DNA of 64,000 nucleotides. Origin: JACCSI01 sp963815285 (GTDB lineage Bacteria; Acidobacteriota; Vicinamibacteria; Vicinamibacterales; UBA2999). The stretch spans positions 1-64,000 of the forward strand of contig CAWFGB010000003.1 of NCBI GenBank assembly GCA_963815285.1. The letters are read 5' to 3'. Both the position numbers and the translations under genes were made by a program. The number at the start of each line of letters is the position of its first letter. Within the stretch, counting starts at the first letter, position 1. Under the pieces are notes generated by a model that was not told the origin of the DNA, did no database searches, and saw only the letters and a program-made list of their open reading frames with translations. This document shows positions 7,428 to 16,654 of this stretch, piece by piece.

Positions 7428-8654
7428 CTAGGCGGCACCAATTATCCGAACCGACCTGTGGACGACAATAGCAAGCCACAACAGGAACAAAACAATGAAG
7501 ACTCTCTGTTGCAACCCCGGCATCCCAACATCCGCGGTCATCGACAAGAACGCGGCAAGCATTCCAATTGCAGTCAGGAGCGTTGCCCGGTAAATCTTGT
7601 GCCACCCTGCAGCTTGCCGAAAGGTCCATGACAACAGAAACACTGCCATGACGATGCTTGGAAAGACCACGACGCTAGCCAGCAGGTGAGGTATGGAATC
7701 CTTGAATATTCCCGCCAGCCAGATGAAGATCCCCGCGACTAGCAGTAGGCCAAGTCCGATGCGTGTACTCCGGGACGATAGGTGTAGCTCTCGAAGTCCG
7801 ACTGCGGCGACGAAAGGAGCCGAGCCCAGCGCGAAAAATGCGGTGGTCATGAGCCATCCGTAATCCCCCAACGCATATTCGCTCATGAACCTGAATCGCG
7901 GATCGAATTCAGGTTCAAGGATGTGAAGGATTACGAGAACGATGACAAAGTAAGCTGCGCAGACAAAGACGACCCGTCGAGTGACCGTGGCAATCCTTGC
8001 GCTGGCGAGCCCTGACATGCCGCTTGCAGGGCGACTAAGGCGAGGGACACGCGGTTGTCCAAACCACCGCGAAAAAAGCAAGCTCAAGACAAGCCCTACT
8101 CCTGCTCCAGCCAAATTCAAGATCGGCGCAGCGTTCGGCCTCTTGCACTTTTCGTTGGCTAATTTGGCGACGTGATCAGCAAGCTCGCCACGATCGCGCT
8201 TCGCCAATAACTCATCAAGGAACGCCAATTTCGCGTCCGGTGTGGACTTCAATAAACTCTCATAGCCGCGCAGCGCTCCTTCGACTCCAGCTATGTATGC
8301 GCCACTGTCGTTTCTGAGATGGTCCGGATGTTCCAACCTGTACGACGCAGCAGAGAATGTGATCTGTTGATTCACTTCGGATGAGTAACGATACCGATTT
8401 CCTACATCCGGTCTCAGTAGGTCAACGCACGACTTGAAGCGAATGTCGGGAACTTCGATCATCCAATTCAGCAACCACTGCCTGTTTGCAGGCGCGTCCT
8501 TAGACAGAGGATCTTGTTCGAGCAATCGTGCGATGTGTCTTGCTCTTGCTCGTTCCTCAGGTGTCGACAGCCCGCGCCCAAGGGTGCAATGAATCTGGAG
8601 CAAACAGGTGAGAAGCAGGCTAGTTACGAGAACAGCCTCGCGACTCAGTTTCAT
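7428..8654 (-). CDS. Membrane protein: secreted-type N-terminal domain fused to DUF998
   Basis: 408 residues. An N-terminal signal or lipoprotein-like segment (LLLTCLLQIHC) leads into about 170 soluble residues (WLLNWMIEVPDI; GVEGALRGYESLLK) that resemble a common small secreted family of unknown function. A hydrophobic helix (about 180-200) and a C-terminal block of about six helices with MSEYALGDYGWLMTTAFFALG follow; the latter is a DUF998 signature. The join looks like a genuine gene fusion because the frame is uninterrupted. The gene is visibly less GC-rich than its neighbours, which fits acquisition with the island. Function unknown. Confidence 0.8.
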   Translation of the reverse strand: MKLSREAVLVTSLLLTCLLQIHCTLGRGLSTPEERARARHIARLLEQDPLSKDAPANRQWLLNWMIEVPDIRFKSCVDLLRPDVGNRYRYSSEVNQQITFSAASYRLEHPDHLRNDSGAYIAGVEGALRGYESLLKSTPDAKLAFLDELLAKRDRGELADHVAKLANEKCKRPNAAPILNLAGAGVGLVLSLLFSRWFGQPRVPRLSRPASGMSGLASARIATVTRRVVFVCAAYFVIVLVILHILEPEFDPRFRFMSEYALGDYGWLMTTAFFALGSAPFVAAVGLRELHLSSRSTRIGLGLLLVAGIFIWLAGIFKDSIPHLLASVVVFPSIVMAVFLLSWTFRQAAGWHKIYRATLLTAIGMLAAFLSMTADVGMPGLQQRVFIVLFLLWLAIVVHRSVRIIGAA

Positions 8655-8713
8655 TGATCACCTCTGAAATCTTCACGACGCAGTGGCTTATGTCGGGTGG
8701 CGCCGAGCATAGG

Positions 8714-10267
8714 CTAGCGTAGACGTTGGAAATTCGGGGGGCGCCTCGTGTGCCAGTCTGTTGCCTGCTCGTACGCGTGCGCGAGCGCCAACACTCTCGT
8801 CTCGCCGAATCGCGGCCCGCTGATCTGGATACCAATGGGCAGCCCGGTCCTGGTAAACCCGCACGGGATAGAGATGGTCGGAATACCGTAAGTATTGAAC
8901 GGTGCCGTGTTGCGGATCAGCTCCAATTCAATCCCGAGACGCACCGCCTCTTCGATGGTAGGCGGCGGCACCGCCGTCGTCGGAGTGACCAACAGGTCGA
9001 CGTTTGAGAAGACGGCGCCGATCGCCCGGCGCGCCTCGTCAAGTTCACGGCGCGATTGAATGTAAGCTTCCGTGGTCAGTTCCGAGCCCTGCAGCAGATT
9101 CCGGCCGATCGCGGCGGTATAGAGGTGCGGCGCCTTCACGAAGTACGGTGCGTGGAAAGCGTGGTTCTCGGCGAGGACGACGTTCGGCGCAATCGTGTCT
9201 GCGATCGGCGGCAGGCTGACTTCTCGCAAGTCGGCCGTCAATTTGCGAAGCAGTGCCAGCGCTGTGTTTATCGCCGCTTCGATTTCAGGGTCGAGCTTAT
9301 CGTAGAAGACCGCACGCGGGACGCCCAGCCGTAGCGCTGAGACCCTGGCTCGCAGCGCTGCGGTGTAGCTCGGTATCGGCGCCTCGACGCTGGTGCTGTC
9401 CCGCGGGTCGTAACCTGCTATGGCCGAAAGCAGGAGTGTGGTGTCCGTGACGGTGCGGCACATCGGTCCGATGTGGTTCATCGACCACCAGCCGGCGTCC
9501 CCTCCGCCGCGCATGCCAACCAATCCGTACGTCGGCTTGAGGCCGACGATTCCGCAGTAAGCGGAGGGCACGCGTATCGACCCGCCCGCGTCCGTGCCGA
9601 CTGCTCCGAAACAGAGGCCGGCGGCGACGGCTGCACCCGATCCGCCCGACGATCCACCGGTGATCCGATCGTGTTGCCAAGGGTTGTGGACGGGACCGAA
9701 GTAGCTGACGGCCGCAGTGGTGCCGAAGGCTACTTCATGCAAGTTCTGCTTGCCGAGAAGGACCGCTCCGGCTGCTTTCAGCCGGCGGACGACCTCGGCG
9801 TCGGCGGAGGGAACGCGATCCTTGAAGACTGCGCTGGCCAGAGTCGTCCTCACGCCTGCCGTGTCGATATTATCTTTGAGCCCGAGAGGGATGCCGTGGA
9901 GCGGCCCGCGCCACCTGCCGCGCCGCACCTCGGCGTCGGCGTCACGCGCCTGTGCCATGGCCTCATCAGCGGTCACAGTGATAAAAGCGTTGAGGGCGGG
10001 GTTCAGCTGCTCTATCCGCTGCAGACAGGCGCGCGTCAAATCAACCGGCGAGATTGCTTTTCTACGCACGAGGTCGCCGGCTTCGCGGATGCTCAGCGTA
10101 GCCGGGTCACCGCGTGCTTCCTTGCCGGAGGCAGTCTGCTGGATGGCCGCGACCGTTTCGATCAGGTGGGCGTTCAGACGCTGAATCCCACCATAGCCGA
10201 CAGCAGCTTTGACAAAAGATCTTCGTGACCACATAAATTGCGACGAACTGAAGTCCCGAGGTGCCAT
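8714..10267 (-). CDS. Amidase signature family hydrolase, probably Tat-exported
   Basis: About 517 residues from the chosen ATG, which is preceded by a non-homologous open stretch. The N-terminus carries a twin-arginine-like motif (SRRSFVKAAVG). The amidase signature is complete: catalytic lysine in GLKDNID, GGSSGGSGAAVAAG and DAGGSIRVPSAYCG supplying the cis-Ser and nucleophile Ser. Such enzymes hydrolyse amides or aryl acylamides; GatA function is unlikely because no gatB/gatC is nearby and the protein has an export signal. It follows an SRPBCC gene by 28 nt on the same strand and is probably cotranscribed with it. Confidence 0.9.
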   Translation of the reverse strand: MAPRDFSSSQFMWSRRSFVKAAVGYGGIQRLNAHLIETVAAIQQTASGKEARGDPATLSIREAGDLVRRKAISPVDLTRACLQRIEQLNPALNAFITVTADEAMAQARDADAEVRRGRWRGPLHGIPLGLKDNIDTAGVRTTLASAVFKDRVPSADAEVVRRLKAAGAVLLGKQNLHEVAFGTTAAVSYFGPVHNPWQHDRITGGSSGGSGAAVAAGLCFGAVGTDAGGSIRVPSAYCGIVGLKPTYGLVGMRGGGDAGWWSMNHIGPMCRTVTDTTLLLSAIAGYDPRDSTSVEAPIPSYTAALRARVSALRLGVPRAVFYDKLDPEIEAAINTALALLRKLTADLREVSLPPIADTIAPNVVLAENHAFHAPYFVKAPHLYTAAIGRNLLQGSELTTEAYIQSRRELDEARRAIGAVFSNVDLLVTPTTAVPPPTIEEAVRLGIELELIRNTAPFNTYGIPTISIPCGFTRTGLPIGIQISGPRFGETRVLALAHAYEQATDWHTRRPPNFQRLR

Positions 10268-10295
10268 TGAAGCGTGCACACGCAACCCGCGATGC

Positions 10296-10754
10296 TCACG
10301 CTCGTGCTCTTCGCTTGTGAAACAGTCTATCGAGATTTTGCATCGTTCTTCGCATGGCCTGCTCGACGGATCGTCTGACAAGCGTCCTATCAAAGACACC
10401 CGCAACACCCGTTCGCGGCTCGTATTCTACGATGAGCCGGTATACGCAGCCATCGCGCGCGGCTTCGAAGTGGCGTTCATGGCGAACATCGGGCAACCCT
10501 CGCTGCCGGCTGACGTACGTGACGGATGCATCCTTTTGGAACGCTTCCAATTCCATATTCCAGGCGCGCTCGCGATTGAGCAGCTTGATCACGACTGTTG
10601 CTCTATCACCGGGGTTGCTCCAGACTGCCGCAGCGGGATTTTCGATACGAATGAAATCGGGCCAATACTCAGACCAGTTTTTCATGTCTGTGATATAGGC
10701 AAATGCCTCGGCGACGGAGACATCAAAGGTGTGAGTCACTTCGATGCGCAACAT
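10296..10754 (-). CDS. SRPBCC-superfamily protein (polyketide cyclase-like)
   Basis: 152 residues opening with the typical VTHTFDVSVAEAFAYITD, followed by WSEYWPDF and a C-terminal amphipathic helix (RRSVEQAMRRTMQNLDRL). SRPBCC folds bind hydrophobic ligands and are often placed with catabolic or tailoring enzymes. It is directly upstream of the amidase and divergent from the alpha/beta hydrolase. Ligand unknown. Confidence 0.82.
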   Translation of the reverse strand: MLRIEVTHTFDVSVAEAFAYITDMKNWSEYWPDFIRIENPAAAVWSNPGDRATVVIKLLNRERAWNMELEAFQKDASVTYVSRQRGLPDVRHERHFEAARDGCVYRLIVEYEPRTGVAGVFDRTLVRRSVEQAMRRTMQNLDRLFHKRRARA

Positions 10755-10941
10755 GAGAACCTCGTGTTATCTGTCGGGGGACGCGTACCGATTGCTCAGC
10801 GTGGGCTGCGGTTGCTGCTCGCCGGTTCCGCGCATAGGCGATTCGCATTCACTCATCGCAACTTGGGCAGCGATCGCTTTCTGGTTCGGGACCGATAATC
10901 AGCCGAGCGTTCGCGCGGACCGATAGGATGGGGCCCATCGG

Positions 10942-11754
10942 ATGTCTGACACAGAGCTGAAGTTCACGCAGGTCGAGGGCCACTCGATCGCGTACCGTGA
11001 GGGCGGGCAAGGCCCTGTGCTTGTTCTCCTTCATGGATTCCTCTGCGATTCACGGTGTTGGCGTCGCCAAGTCACTGAGCTGTCCGATCGCTTCAGGGTC
11101 GTGGCGTGGGACGCGCCAGGCGCCGGGTCATCCTCGGATCCCACGGAGCCGTTCACAACGGCGGACTACGCGCGTTGTCTCGCGCACTTCCTTGACGAAC
11201 TCGATGTCGTGCGTGCCCACGTCCTCGGTCTATCGTGGGGTGGAATCCTGGCCCAGGAGTTCTACCGCATGTATCCCCAACGTCTGCGCTGTCTGGTTCT
11301 GGCCGACACGTATGCCGGCTGGAAGGGATCACTTCCTGAGCCGGTGTGCAGGGATCGGTTGGCGAGCTGCCTCCGTGACGCGATGGCGCCCTCCGGCGCC
11401 CTTGTCGCTAAGATGCTGCCCGGCATCTTCAGCGATGGCGCTCCTCAAGACATTCAGGACGAGCAGACGACCATCATGTCTGAGTTCCACCCGGTTGGCT
11501 TCCGCCTGATGTCGATCTCATCCGCCGAGACGGACACCCGAGATCTCCTCCCGAGGATTCAGGTGCCCACGCTGTTGCTGTGGGGCGACATGGATCGTCG
11601 CAGTCCGGTGCACGTCGCCGAGCAACTGCACGCCGCCATTCCCGGCGCCGAGCTTGCGATCATCCCGGAGGCTGGACACCTCAGTAACATGGAGCAACCG
11701 GAAGTCTTCAACGTACACGTTCGTCGCTTCTGTCTGAGCCGGGACACAGAGTGA
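10942..11754 (+). CDS. Alpha/beta hydrolase
   Basis: 270 residues without a signal peptide. Catalytic serine lies in GLSWGG, the acid is probably the aspartate in WGDMDRRSP, and the histidine is in EAGHLSN. The oxyanion segment LLHGFLCDSRCW is typical of ring-fission-product hydrolases and haloperoxidase-like esterases. Transcribed divergently from the SRPBCC-amidase pair, sharing about 190 bp of upstream DNA. Substrate not predictable. Confidence 0.9.
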   Translation: MSDTELKFTQVEGHSIAYREGGQGPVLVLLHGFLCDSRCWRRQVTELSDRFRVVAWDAPGAGSSSDPTEPFTTADYARCLAHFLDELDVVRAHVLGLSWGGILAQEFYRMYPQRLRCLVLADTYAGWKGSLPEPVCRDRLASCLRDAMAPSGALVAKMLPGIFSDGAPQDIQDEQTTIMSEFHPVGFRLMSISSAETDTRDLLPRIQVPTLLLWGDMDRRSPVHVAEQLHAAIPGAELAIIPEAGHLSNMEQPEVFNVHVRRFCLSRDTE

Positions 11755-11958
11755 CCACGCCGAACACCGAGTCCCAGACGGTCGCGACGTCATGAGCGCT
11801 GATGTAATAGACGTGCGACCTGACGCCTTGCGCTTCTGATGCGCGACCTGATCAGTACCTCGCGCGAAGCGCGCCCGCAACCCGAGGCCGTGTCGGCAGC
11901 AAGCGCTTGTTACGAAGCGACATCCCAAGCCTCTTCAACGCGTGGGCATCCTCTTCCG

Positions 11959-12879
11959 CTACTTACGTCCCCCCTCAAGGCGAAGAAATCGGGCCGCGTT
12001 GTTGTAGAGGATGTCTCGCTTCTGCGCTGCGGTCAGGTAATCGGCCTCCTCGATTGCTTCGATCGCCTCGTCAATCTTCTCGGGCCATCGCATCTGGTCG
12101 GAGCCAAACATCAAGCGGTTCCCGAGGCCGGCGCGAACGAGGGCCTCGACGTACCGATGAAACGCAGAGCGCGGGATAATCCACGTGATGGTCGACAGAT
12201 CGCCGTAGAGTTGAGGATATTGATACATCATCGCGATCATCTCGTCGAGGAACGGGTACCCGCTGTTCTCGACGAACACTCTGAGGTTCCGATGTCGAAC
12301 CAGCACCTCCTCGAGGAGGAGCGGACGGCCCGCGGCCGAGCGGAACCCCGGTACCGGCGGACCAATCCCTTCGGTGTGAATGAGGACAGGGACATCGAAC
12401 TCCTCCGCCAGTGCAAAGTACGGTGCCAGCGCAGGATCGTTTGGCGCCACGCCCATGAGCTGCGATCCGATCTCACCCATGCCGGCCAGGCGTCTCGCAG
12501 CGTACTCCTGCCTAAGCATCTGCGGAGTGAGCTCGCCGGGCTTCTCAATGAAGGGCGAAGCGATGAACCGGCCGGGGGCCGCCGCGACCCAGTTCTGGAC
12601 GATGCCCAGATCGGCGCCGCTCAGGAATCCCAGGACGATGTTGTGGCGGTCCATCGCCTCGAGGGTCTTCCGCAATGACTCCTCCGGGGTCGCCGTCGCA
12701 GCCCCTTCGGGCTGACACGGGCGTGGGAGGCATGGAGGTGGGGCTCCAGAGGGAAGATTGAGCGGGATATGGTGCGCATGCATGTGCATGTCGATCACCG
12801 GAGCGCGCTGTTGAGCGGAAAGCGCGGCGTGCGAGAGGCCCGCAAACACGACGAGGGCCGACACGAACCCGTTACGCAT
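11959..12879 (-). CDS. Amidohydrolase family protein, exported (island paralog A)
   Basis: 306 residues from the ATG at 12879, which has a good GGGAGG ribosome site. Signal peptide (FAGLSHAALSAQ), then the metal motif VIDMHMHAHH, a later GSDQMRWPE and the C-terminal tail QKRDILYNNAARFLRLE shared by all four island paralogs. TIM-barrel metal-dependent hydrolase or decarboxylase, probably periplasmic. Its start overlaps the stop of the upstream flavin monooxygenase gene by 8 bp, so it is the last gene of a coupled operon that begins with an FAD oxidase. Confidence 0.9.
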   Translation of the reverse strand: MRNGFVSALVVFAGLSHAALSAQQRAPVIDMHMHAHHIPLNLPSGAPPPCLPRPCQPEGAATATPEESLRKTLEAMDRHNIVLGFLSGADLGIVQNWVAAAPGRFIASPFIEKPGELTPQMLRQEYAARRLAGMGEIGSQLMGVAPNDPALAPYFALAEEFDVPVLIHTEGIGPPVPGFRSAAGRPLLLEEVLVRHRNLRVFVENSGYPFLDEMIAMMYQYPQLYGDLSTITWIIPRSAFHRYVEALVRAGLGNRLMFGSDQMRWPEKIDEAIEAIEEADYLTAAQKRDILYNNAARFLRLEGGRK

Positions 12880-13999
12880 ACTGCCTCCCAGCGGTTGTCG
12901 CTCTGGCCACAGCGTCGTCTTTTCTTGACAGTCGCGTGGAAACGATGTGGTCGACGATGTGCTCGGCATCCCGCCCCACACCTCCTACCAGCGCCGAACT
13001 CAGCGAGTAGAGAAAGAGAAGCCCGATGAAGTAGAGACCCGGGCAGGACTCGACGATGCCCCGATCATGAATCGGAAGGCCATTGTGGGTCGTCAGCGAG
13101 AGATCGATCCAGTGGTAATCAGGTCTGAATCCCGTGCACCAGATGACGTTCGACACGGTGAGAACCGTTCCATCCTCGAGGACGGGATATCCGTTCTTGA
13201 CACCTGTCGTTCGCGGCACTCGTTTGATGCCTGCGGGGGCAAAGTCCTTTCGTCGCACCCTCCCGAGGGGGATTCCACGAGGGGGGTCGAGAAAGTGGTC
13301 GCGGAGCTTCCTTCCAAGCGCCGTCTTGACCGTCAACCGCGTTGCCACGAACCACATCATGGGCGTGAGCAGGTGATCGAGACGAGTTCCGGCCCGGGCG
13401 GGCTCCTGCCCCGTGTCCGGGCCGGATAACCATGTCTGGTGATGGGGAGCGAGTTCCATGGCGATCTCCGCCCCGGAGTTCCCAGCGCCCACGACGAGCA
13501 CTCCTCCTTCCTGAACTTGGGACGGATTGCGGTACTCCTTCGAGTGGAGTTGGACGATGCTCTTATTCAGCTCGCGTGCGAACGACGGAACTCTCGGGTT
13601 GTTGAAGGCGCCGGTCGCCACGACCACGTTCTCGGCGAACAGCGCCTGCTGACCACATGTCACTTCGAATCGATCCCCGGACTTCGCCAGTCGATCAACC
13701 CTGACGCCGGTTCGGACAGGAAGCTCGAATGCACGGGCATACGCCTCGAGATAGTCGGCGGTCTCGTCCTTTGTCGGATAGGCCCAGGGCAATCCCGGAA
13801 ACGCCATACCCGGCAACCCGTTGTAACGGGCCGGCGTAAACAGATGCAGCGAATCCCACCGCTTCCGCCAGGCAGCACCGACGCGGCCGTTCTCGTCCAG
13901 GATGACGAACGGCAGCCCCCTTTGTTTGAGGTAGTAGCCGACAGCCAAGCCTGCTTGGCTTCCACCGATGACGACGGTTCCAAGCTGCTGCTCACTCAT
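12872..13999 (-). CDS. Flavin-containing monooxygenase, CzcO/YhiN-like NAD(P)-binding
   Basis: 375 residues with two Rossmann dinucleotide motifs: VIGGSQAGLAVGYYL at the N-terminus for FAD and VVGAGNSGAEIAMELA in the middle for NADPH. The segment WRKRWDSLHLFTPARYNGLPG is characteristic of the CzcO-like branch of class B monooxygenases. Cytoplasmic, likely oxygenating the same substrate handled by the neighbouring oxidase and amidohydrolase. It overlaps the FAD oxidase stop by 8 bp and the amidohydrolase start by 8 bp. Confidence 0.9.
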   Translation of the reverse strand: MSEQQLGTVVIGGSQAGLAVGYYLKQRGLPFVILDENGRVGAAWRKRWDSLHLFTPARYNGLPGMAFPGLPWAYPTKDETADYLEAYARAFELPVRTGVRVDRLAKSGDRFEVTCGQQALFAENVVVATGAFNNPRVPSFARELNKSIVQLHSKEYRNPSQVQEGGVLVVGAGNSGAEIAMELAPHHQTWLSGPDTGQEPARAGTRLDHLLTPMMWFVATRLTVKTALGRKLRDHFLDPPRGIPLGRVRRKDFAPAGIKRVPRTTGVKNGYPVLEDGTVLTVSNVIWCTGFRPDYHWIDLSLTTHNGLPIHDRGIVESCPGLYFIGLLFLYSLSSALVGGVGRDAEHIVDHIVSTRLSRKDDAVARATTAGRQYA

Positions 14000-15437
14000 T
14001 TGGTGCTTCGATGGAGATCAGCCTGCCATCCCGGTCGCTGTACCCACGGCCGGCGCGATATTCTGATTCATCCGTGAACAGGTTCGTAGGGTCGTATTTC
14101 TGCTTGAGTGCAGCCAGCCGCTGGTAGTTGGCCCCATAAGCGGCCCGGACCCGGCTCTCGCCCTCGTCACCGAGATAGTTCACATAGGCGCCCTGCTCCA
14201 GAAATGGCTCCATGGCGCCGTAGCAGGAGCGTCCCCACGCGATGTTGTCGTGCGACGCCGCCGGGTCACGCCATGCCCTCAGCACGAGGCAACTATGCTG
14301 TGCGCGTCGATGGCTGAAGGCGGTGTCCCGCTCGCCGACCCGGCCGATCGCCCCCCCCAAGTGTTCGATCGCCACGGCTGCGAACGGCGAGGGAACATCG
14401 GCCGCGAAGAAATCGACGAGCCTCTCGATCGCGTCGTCACTGAACGAGCGGAAGAACCCGCTCTTCCAGTAATGACAGAAGCCCGGCGCGAGGACCTCCG
14501 TCAGCAGGTTTTGGATGCGGGCGTACGGAGAGGGACCAACGGTGTCGACGACTGGAGGACCGAACTGCCGAAGGGGCCGCAGGACGCGCTCGCCATCGTC
14601 GATGGATCCGCAATAGCACACGATGATGGCGAGCGCGGGGCCTTCGGGTCCCGATACCAGCGACGCATCCGCCCTCACCTCGTCCGGCGCGGCCAGGGAC
14701 CAGTCGCGGTAGAAGCGCAGCGTCTCCTTCGCGCGATCCAGAGGGAAGATCAGCTCGCCGCCGAGCACGGGACCCACCGGATGTAGGCGATATTCCAGCG
14801 AGGTCACCACCCCGAAATTTCCGCCCCCGCCGCGAAGCGCCCAGAAGAGATCGGCATTGTCTTCGGCGCTCGCCTTCAGCCCGCGACCATCTGCGGTCAC
14901 GACGTCGGCTGAAATCAGGTTGTCACAGGCAAGGCCGTACTTGCGGTTCAGGTACCCGATTCCTCCGCCGAGTGTCAGTCCCGCGATGCCCGTCGTTGGG
15001 ACAATCCCGCCGGTCGATGCCAACCCGAACGCCTGGGTTTCGCGGTCGAAGTCGCCCCATGTCGCGCCGCCTTCCGCGCGAGCCGTCTGTGTGACGGGGT
15101 CTGCCCGCACGCTGCGCATCCGCGACAGGTCGATCACGAGTCCGTCGTTGCACACGGCATTCCCGGTTACACCATGGCCGCCGCCTCGAATCGAGACGAG
15201 GAGATTGTGTTCGCGACTGAACATCACGGCCTCCCTCACGTCGGCAACGCCCCCACATTGCACGATGAGAGCCGGGAACCTATCGATCATCGCGTTGAAT
15301 ACCACACGCGCCCGGTCGTAGCCGTCGTCTCCTCGGCTCAGGACGCCACCAAGAACTCGCGAGCGAAAACCGTCGACGGTAGCGTGCGGCAGCATGATCT
15401 CCGAGCCTGAGCGAGTGGCACACTTCAAAGCTCCCAC
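13992..15437 (-). CDS. FAD-linked oxidase, berberine-bridge-enzyme-like
   Basis: About 481 residues. FAD-binding (PP-loop) domain with IRGGGHGVTGNAV, whose histidine is the usual 8-alpha-histidyl FAD attachment site, and TGIAGLTLGGGIGYL. The second attachment cysteine of bicovalent family members is not seen. The C-terminal BBE motif (AYGANYQRLAALKQKYDPTNLF) is present, but the tail after it deviates from the family's usual NQNI ending. The GTG at 15437 is chosen because AAAGGAGG lies at perfect spacing; the ATG at 15395 and a longer in-frame ATG are weaker. First intact gene of the oxidase-monooxygenase-amidohydrolase operon. Confidence 0.9.
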   Translation of the reverse strand: MGALKCATRSGSEIMLPHATVDGFRSRVLGGVLSRGDDGYDRARVVFNAMIDRFPALIVQCGGVADVREAVMFSREHNLLVSIRGGGHGVTGNAVCNDGLVIDLSRMRSVRADPVTQTARAEGGATWGDFDRETQAFGLASTGGIVPTTGIAGLTLGGGIGYLNRKYGLACDNLISADVVTADGRGLKASAEDNADLFWALRGGGGNFGVVTSLEYRLHPVGPVLGGELIFPLDRAKETLRFYRDWSLAAPDEVRADASLVSGPEGPALAIIVCYCGSIDDGERVLRPLRQFGPPVVDTVGPSPYARIQNLLTEVLAPGFCHYWKSGFFRSFSDDAIERLVDFFAADVPSPFAAVAIEHLGGAIGRVGERDTAFSHRRAQHSCLVLRAWRDPAASHDNIAWGRSCYGAMEPFLEQGAYVNYLGDEGESRVRAAYGANYQRLAALKQKYDPTNLFTDESEYRAGRGYSDRDGRLISIEAPNE

Positions 15438-15439
15438 GG

Positions 15440-15565
15440 CTATTCCTCCTTTGGCCGCGTCCTGCTCGCGTCCTGTTCGAGACGCAGGAAGCGAACTGCC
15501 TTGTGATAGAGAATGTCTCGCTTCTGCTCCGCCGTCAGGAACGACGCCTGCTCGATTTCCTTCAT
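15440..15565 (-). pseudogene. C-terminal scrap of an amidohydrolase (island paralog B)
   Basis: Forty-one codons reading MKEIEQASFLTAEQKRDILY followed by HKAVRFLRLEQD, matching the last 35 residues of the amidohydrolases at 11959, 20498 and 25068. The stop TAG falls 2 nt before the GTG start of the FAD oxidase and overlaps its ribosome site. The rest of the gene is gone; the frame upstream is closed. It shows that an amidohydrolase once preceded the oxidase in the operon. Confidence 0.85.
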
Positions 15566-15699
15566 CGAAAAAACTCACCCGCCGGACGCGTCAGTGGACG
15601 TCGGCTGCAGCGAGGGTTCATCCGCATGTCGGTGCTCCTCCAAGAACGACAGTACGGCAGCGATGCGCCGGTTAGTTGTTACCTTGCCAGCCTGTTGTT

Positions 15700-16296
15700 T
15701 CAGCGGGCCGCAGGACGCTTGTGATCACTCAGCTGCGATTCGGACGAACGCTCAAGGGCGTCCTTGAGGCGTGCCAGCCTCTTGTCCCAAACCCTCTCGC
15801 CGATTCTGGCGAAAACCGGCGAGAGAAGCTTGAGCGGCCCAATAGGGTTAGGGTTCAGCCGGACGGTCACCGTCGTACCCAGGTTCGCTTGGTCGAAGCC
15901 AATCGCCCCTTTGGGACGGAGCGGCCCGAGCCTCGCTTCTATGTCGATCTTCCTGTTAGGCTCTATGGAAACGAATGTGGTCGCTGTCTCTCTCATCGCT
16001 CCGAGCGCCCTCTGACGAAAGAGAAACGTGGTTCCAGGCCCTGTGGGGCCTTCCGGTGTTTTGGTGACCGATTCGACGTTCGGGTCAGTTTTCCGTGCGT
16101 TCCTGTCAAGGTCGAGAAAGAAGCGAAAGACTTCTTCAACGGGCCGCGCGATCGTCACGGTCGACTCCATCTTGGCCATCCGGATCTCCTTGTGCGCCAG
16201 AATCATGGCCGTCGTGGCAACGGCGGCGGCGAGCGCCGAACCGATGATGATGCGTTTGTTTATGAGTGTCCTCACGGGTCCCGGAATGCTCGACAT
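15700..16296 (-). CDS. Membrane-anchored SRPBCC-family protein
   Basis: 198 residues. A single hydrophobic segment (about 14-36, IIIGSALAAAVATTAMIL) precedes a SRPBCC domain beginning MESTVTIARPVEEVFRFFLD. An internal start at MAKMEST would give a soluble version. Same strand and orientation as the oxidase operon and the flavoprotein gene upstream, so it probably belongs to the same transcription unit or regulon. Ligand unknown. Confidence 0.8.
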   Translation of the reverse strand: MSSIPGPVRTLINKRIIIGSALAAAVATTAMILAHKEIRMAKMESTVTIARPVEEVFRFFLDLDRNARKTDPNVESVTKTPEGPTGPGTTFLFRQRALGAMRETATTFVSIEPNRKIDIEARLGPLRPKGAIGFDQANLGTTVTVRLNPNPIGPLKLLSPVFARIGERVWDKRLARLKDALERSSESQLSDHKRPAAR

Positions 16297-16342
16297 CTTG
16301 TAGGCCGCTGAAACACGCTACCCAAGCGGGAGTTTCAGGACT

Positions 16343-16642
16343 TCAGCTTTCAACCCGAAATATCTCCCGCCGGCCGCTCTCCACGAGGTCGTGATAATCA
16401 GCCATCGCCTTCCCCACGGTCTCGTTCGCCGTGAGCTTCTGCTCGACGGCGAAGAAGTCATCGATCTTCTCGACCTTCGCCTCCGCGACGATGGTCCAGA
16501 ACGGCTCACCTGTGACATCAGTGAGCAGGCGCATCGGTTCGTGCCCCATCTCTTGGAGCGCGTGCGAGATCGCTCTGAATTTGTCAGCCATCTGGCGGAC
16601 CTTGCCCGGTTTGCAGTGCAGGACCTCACGAATCACGTACAT
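16343..16642 (-). CDS. Small dimeric alpha/beta-barrel-like protein
   Basis: 99 residues: MYVIREVLHCKPGKVRQM then a helix, a strand (WTIVAEAKV) and a second helix. This beta-alpha-beta pattern is that of NIPSNAP or antibiotic-monooxygenase-like dimeric barrels, small cytoplasmic proteins that bind or transform small ligands. Ribosome site AAGGAG lies 7 nt upstream, immediately after the stop of the broken flavoprotein gene, so the two were coupled. Confidence 0.7.
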   Translation of the reverse strand: MYVIREVLHCKPGKVRQMADKFRAISHALQEMGHEPMRLLTDVTGEPFWTIVAEAKVEKIDDFFAVEQKLTANETVGKAMADYHDLVESGRREIFRVES

Positions 16643-16654
16643 GACACGCTCCTT

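Noticed and set aside
8714..10267. GatA subunit of the tRNA amidotransferase
   Set aside because: A twin-arginine-like N-terminus and absence of gatB/gatC fit a stand-alone exported amidase better.
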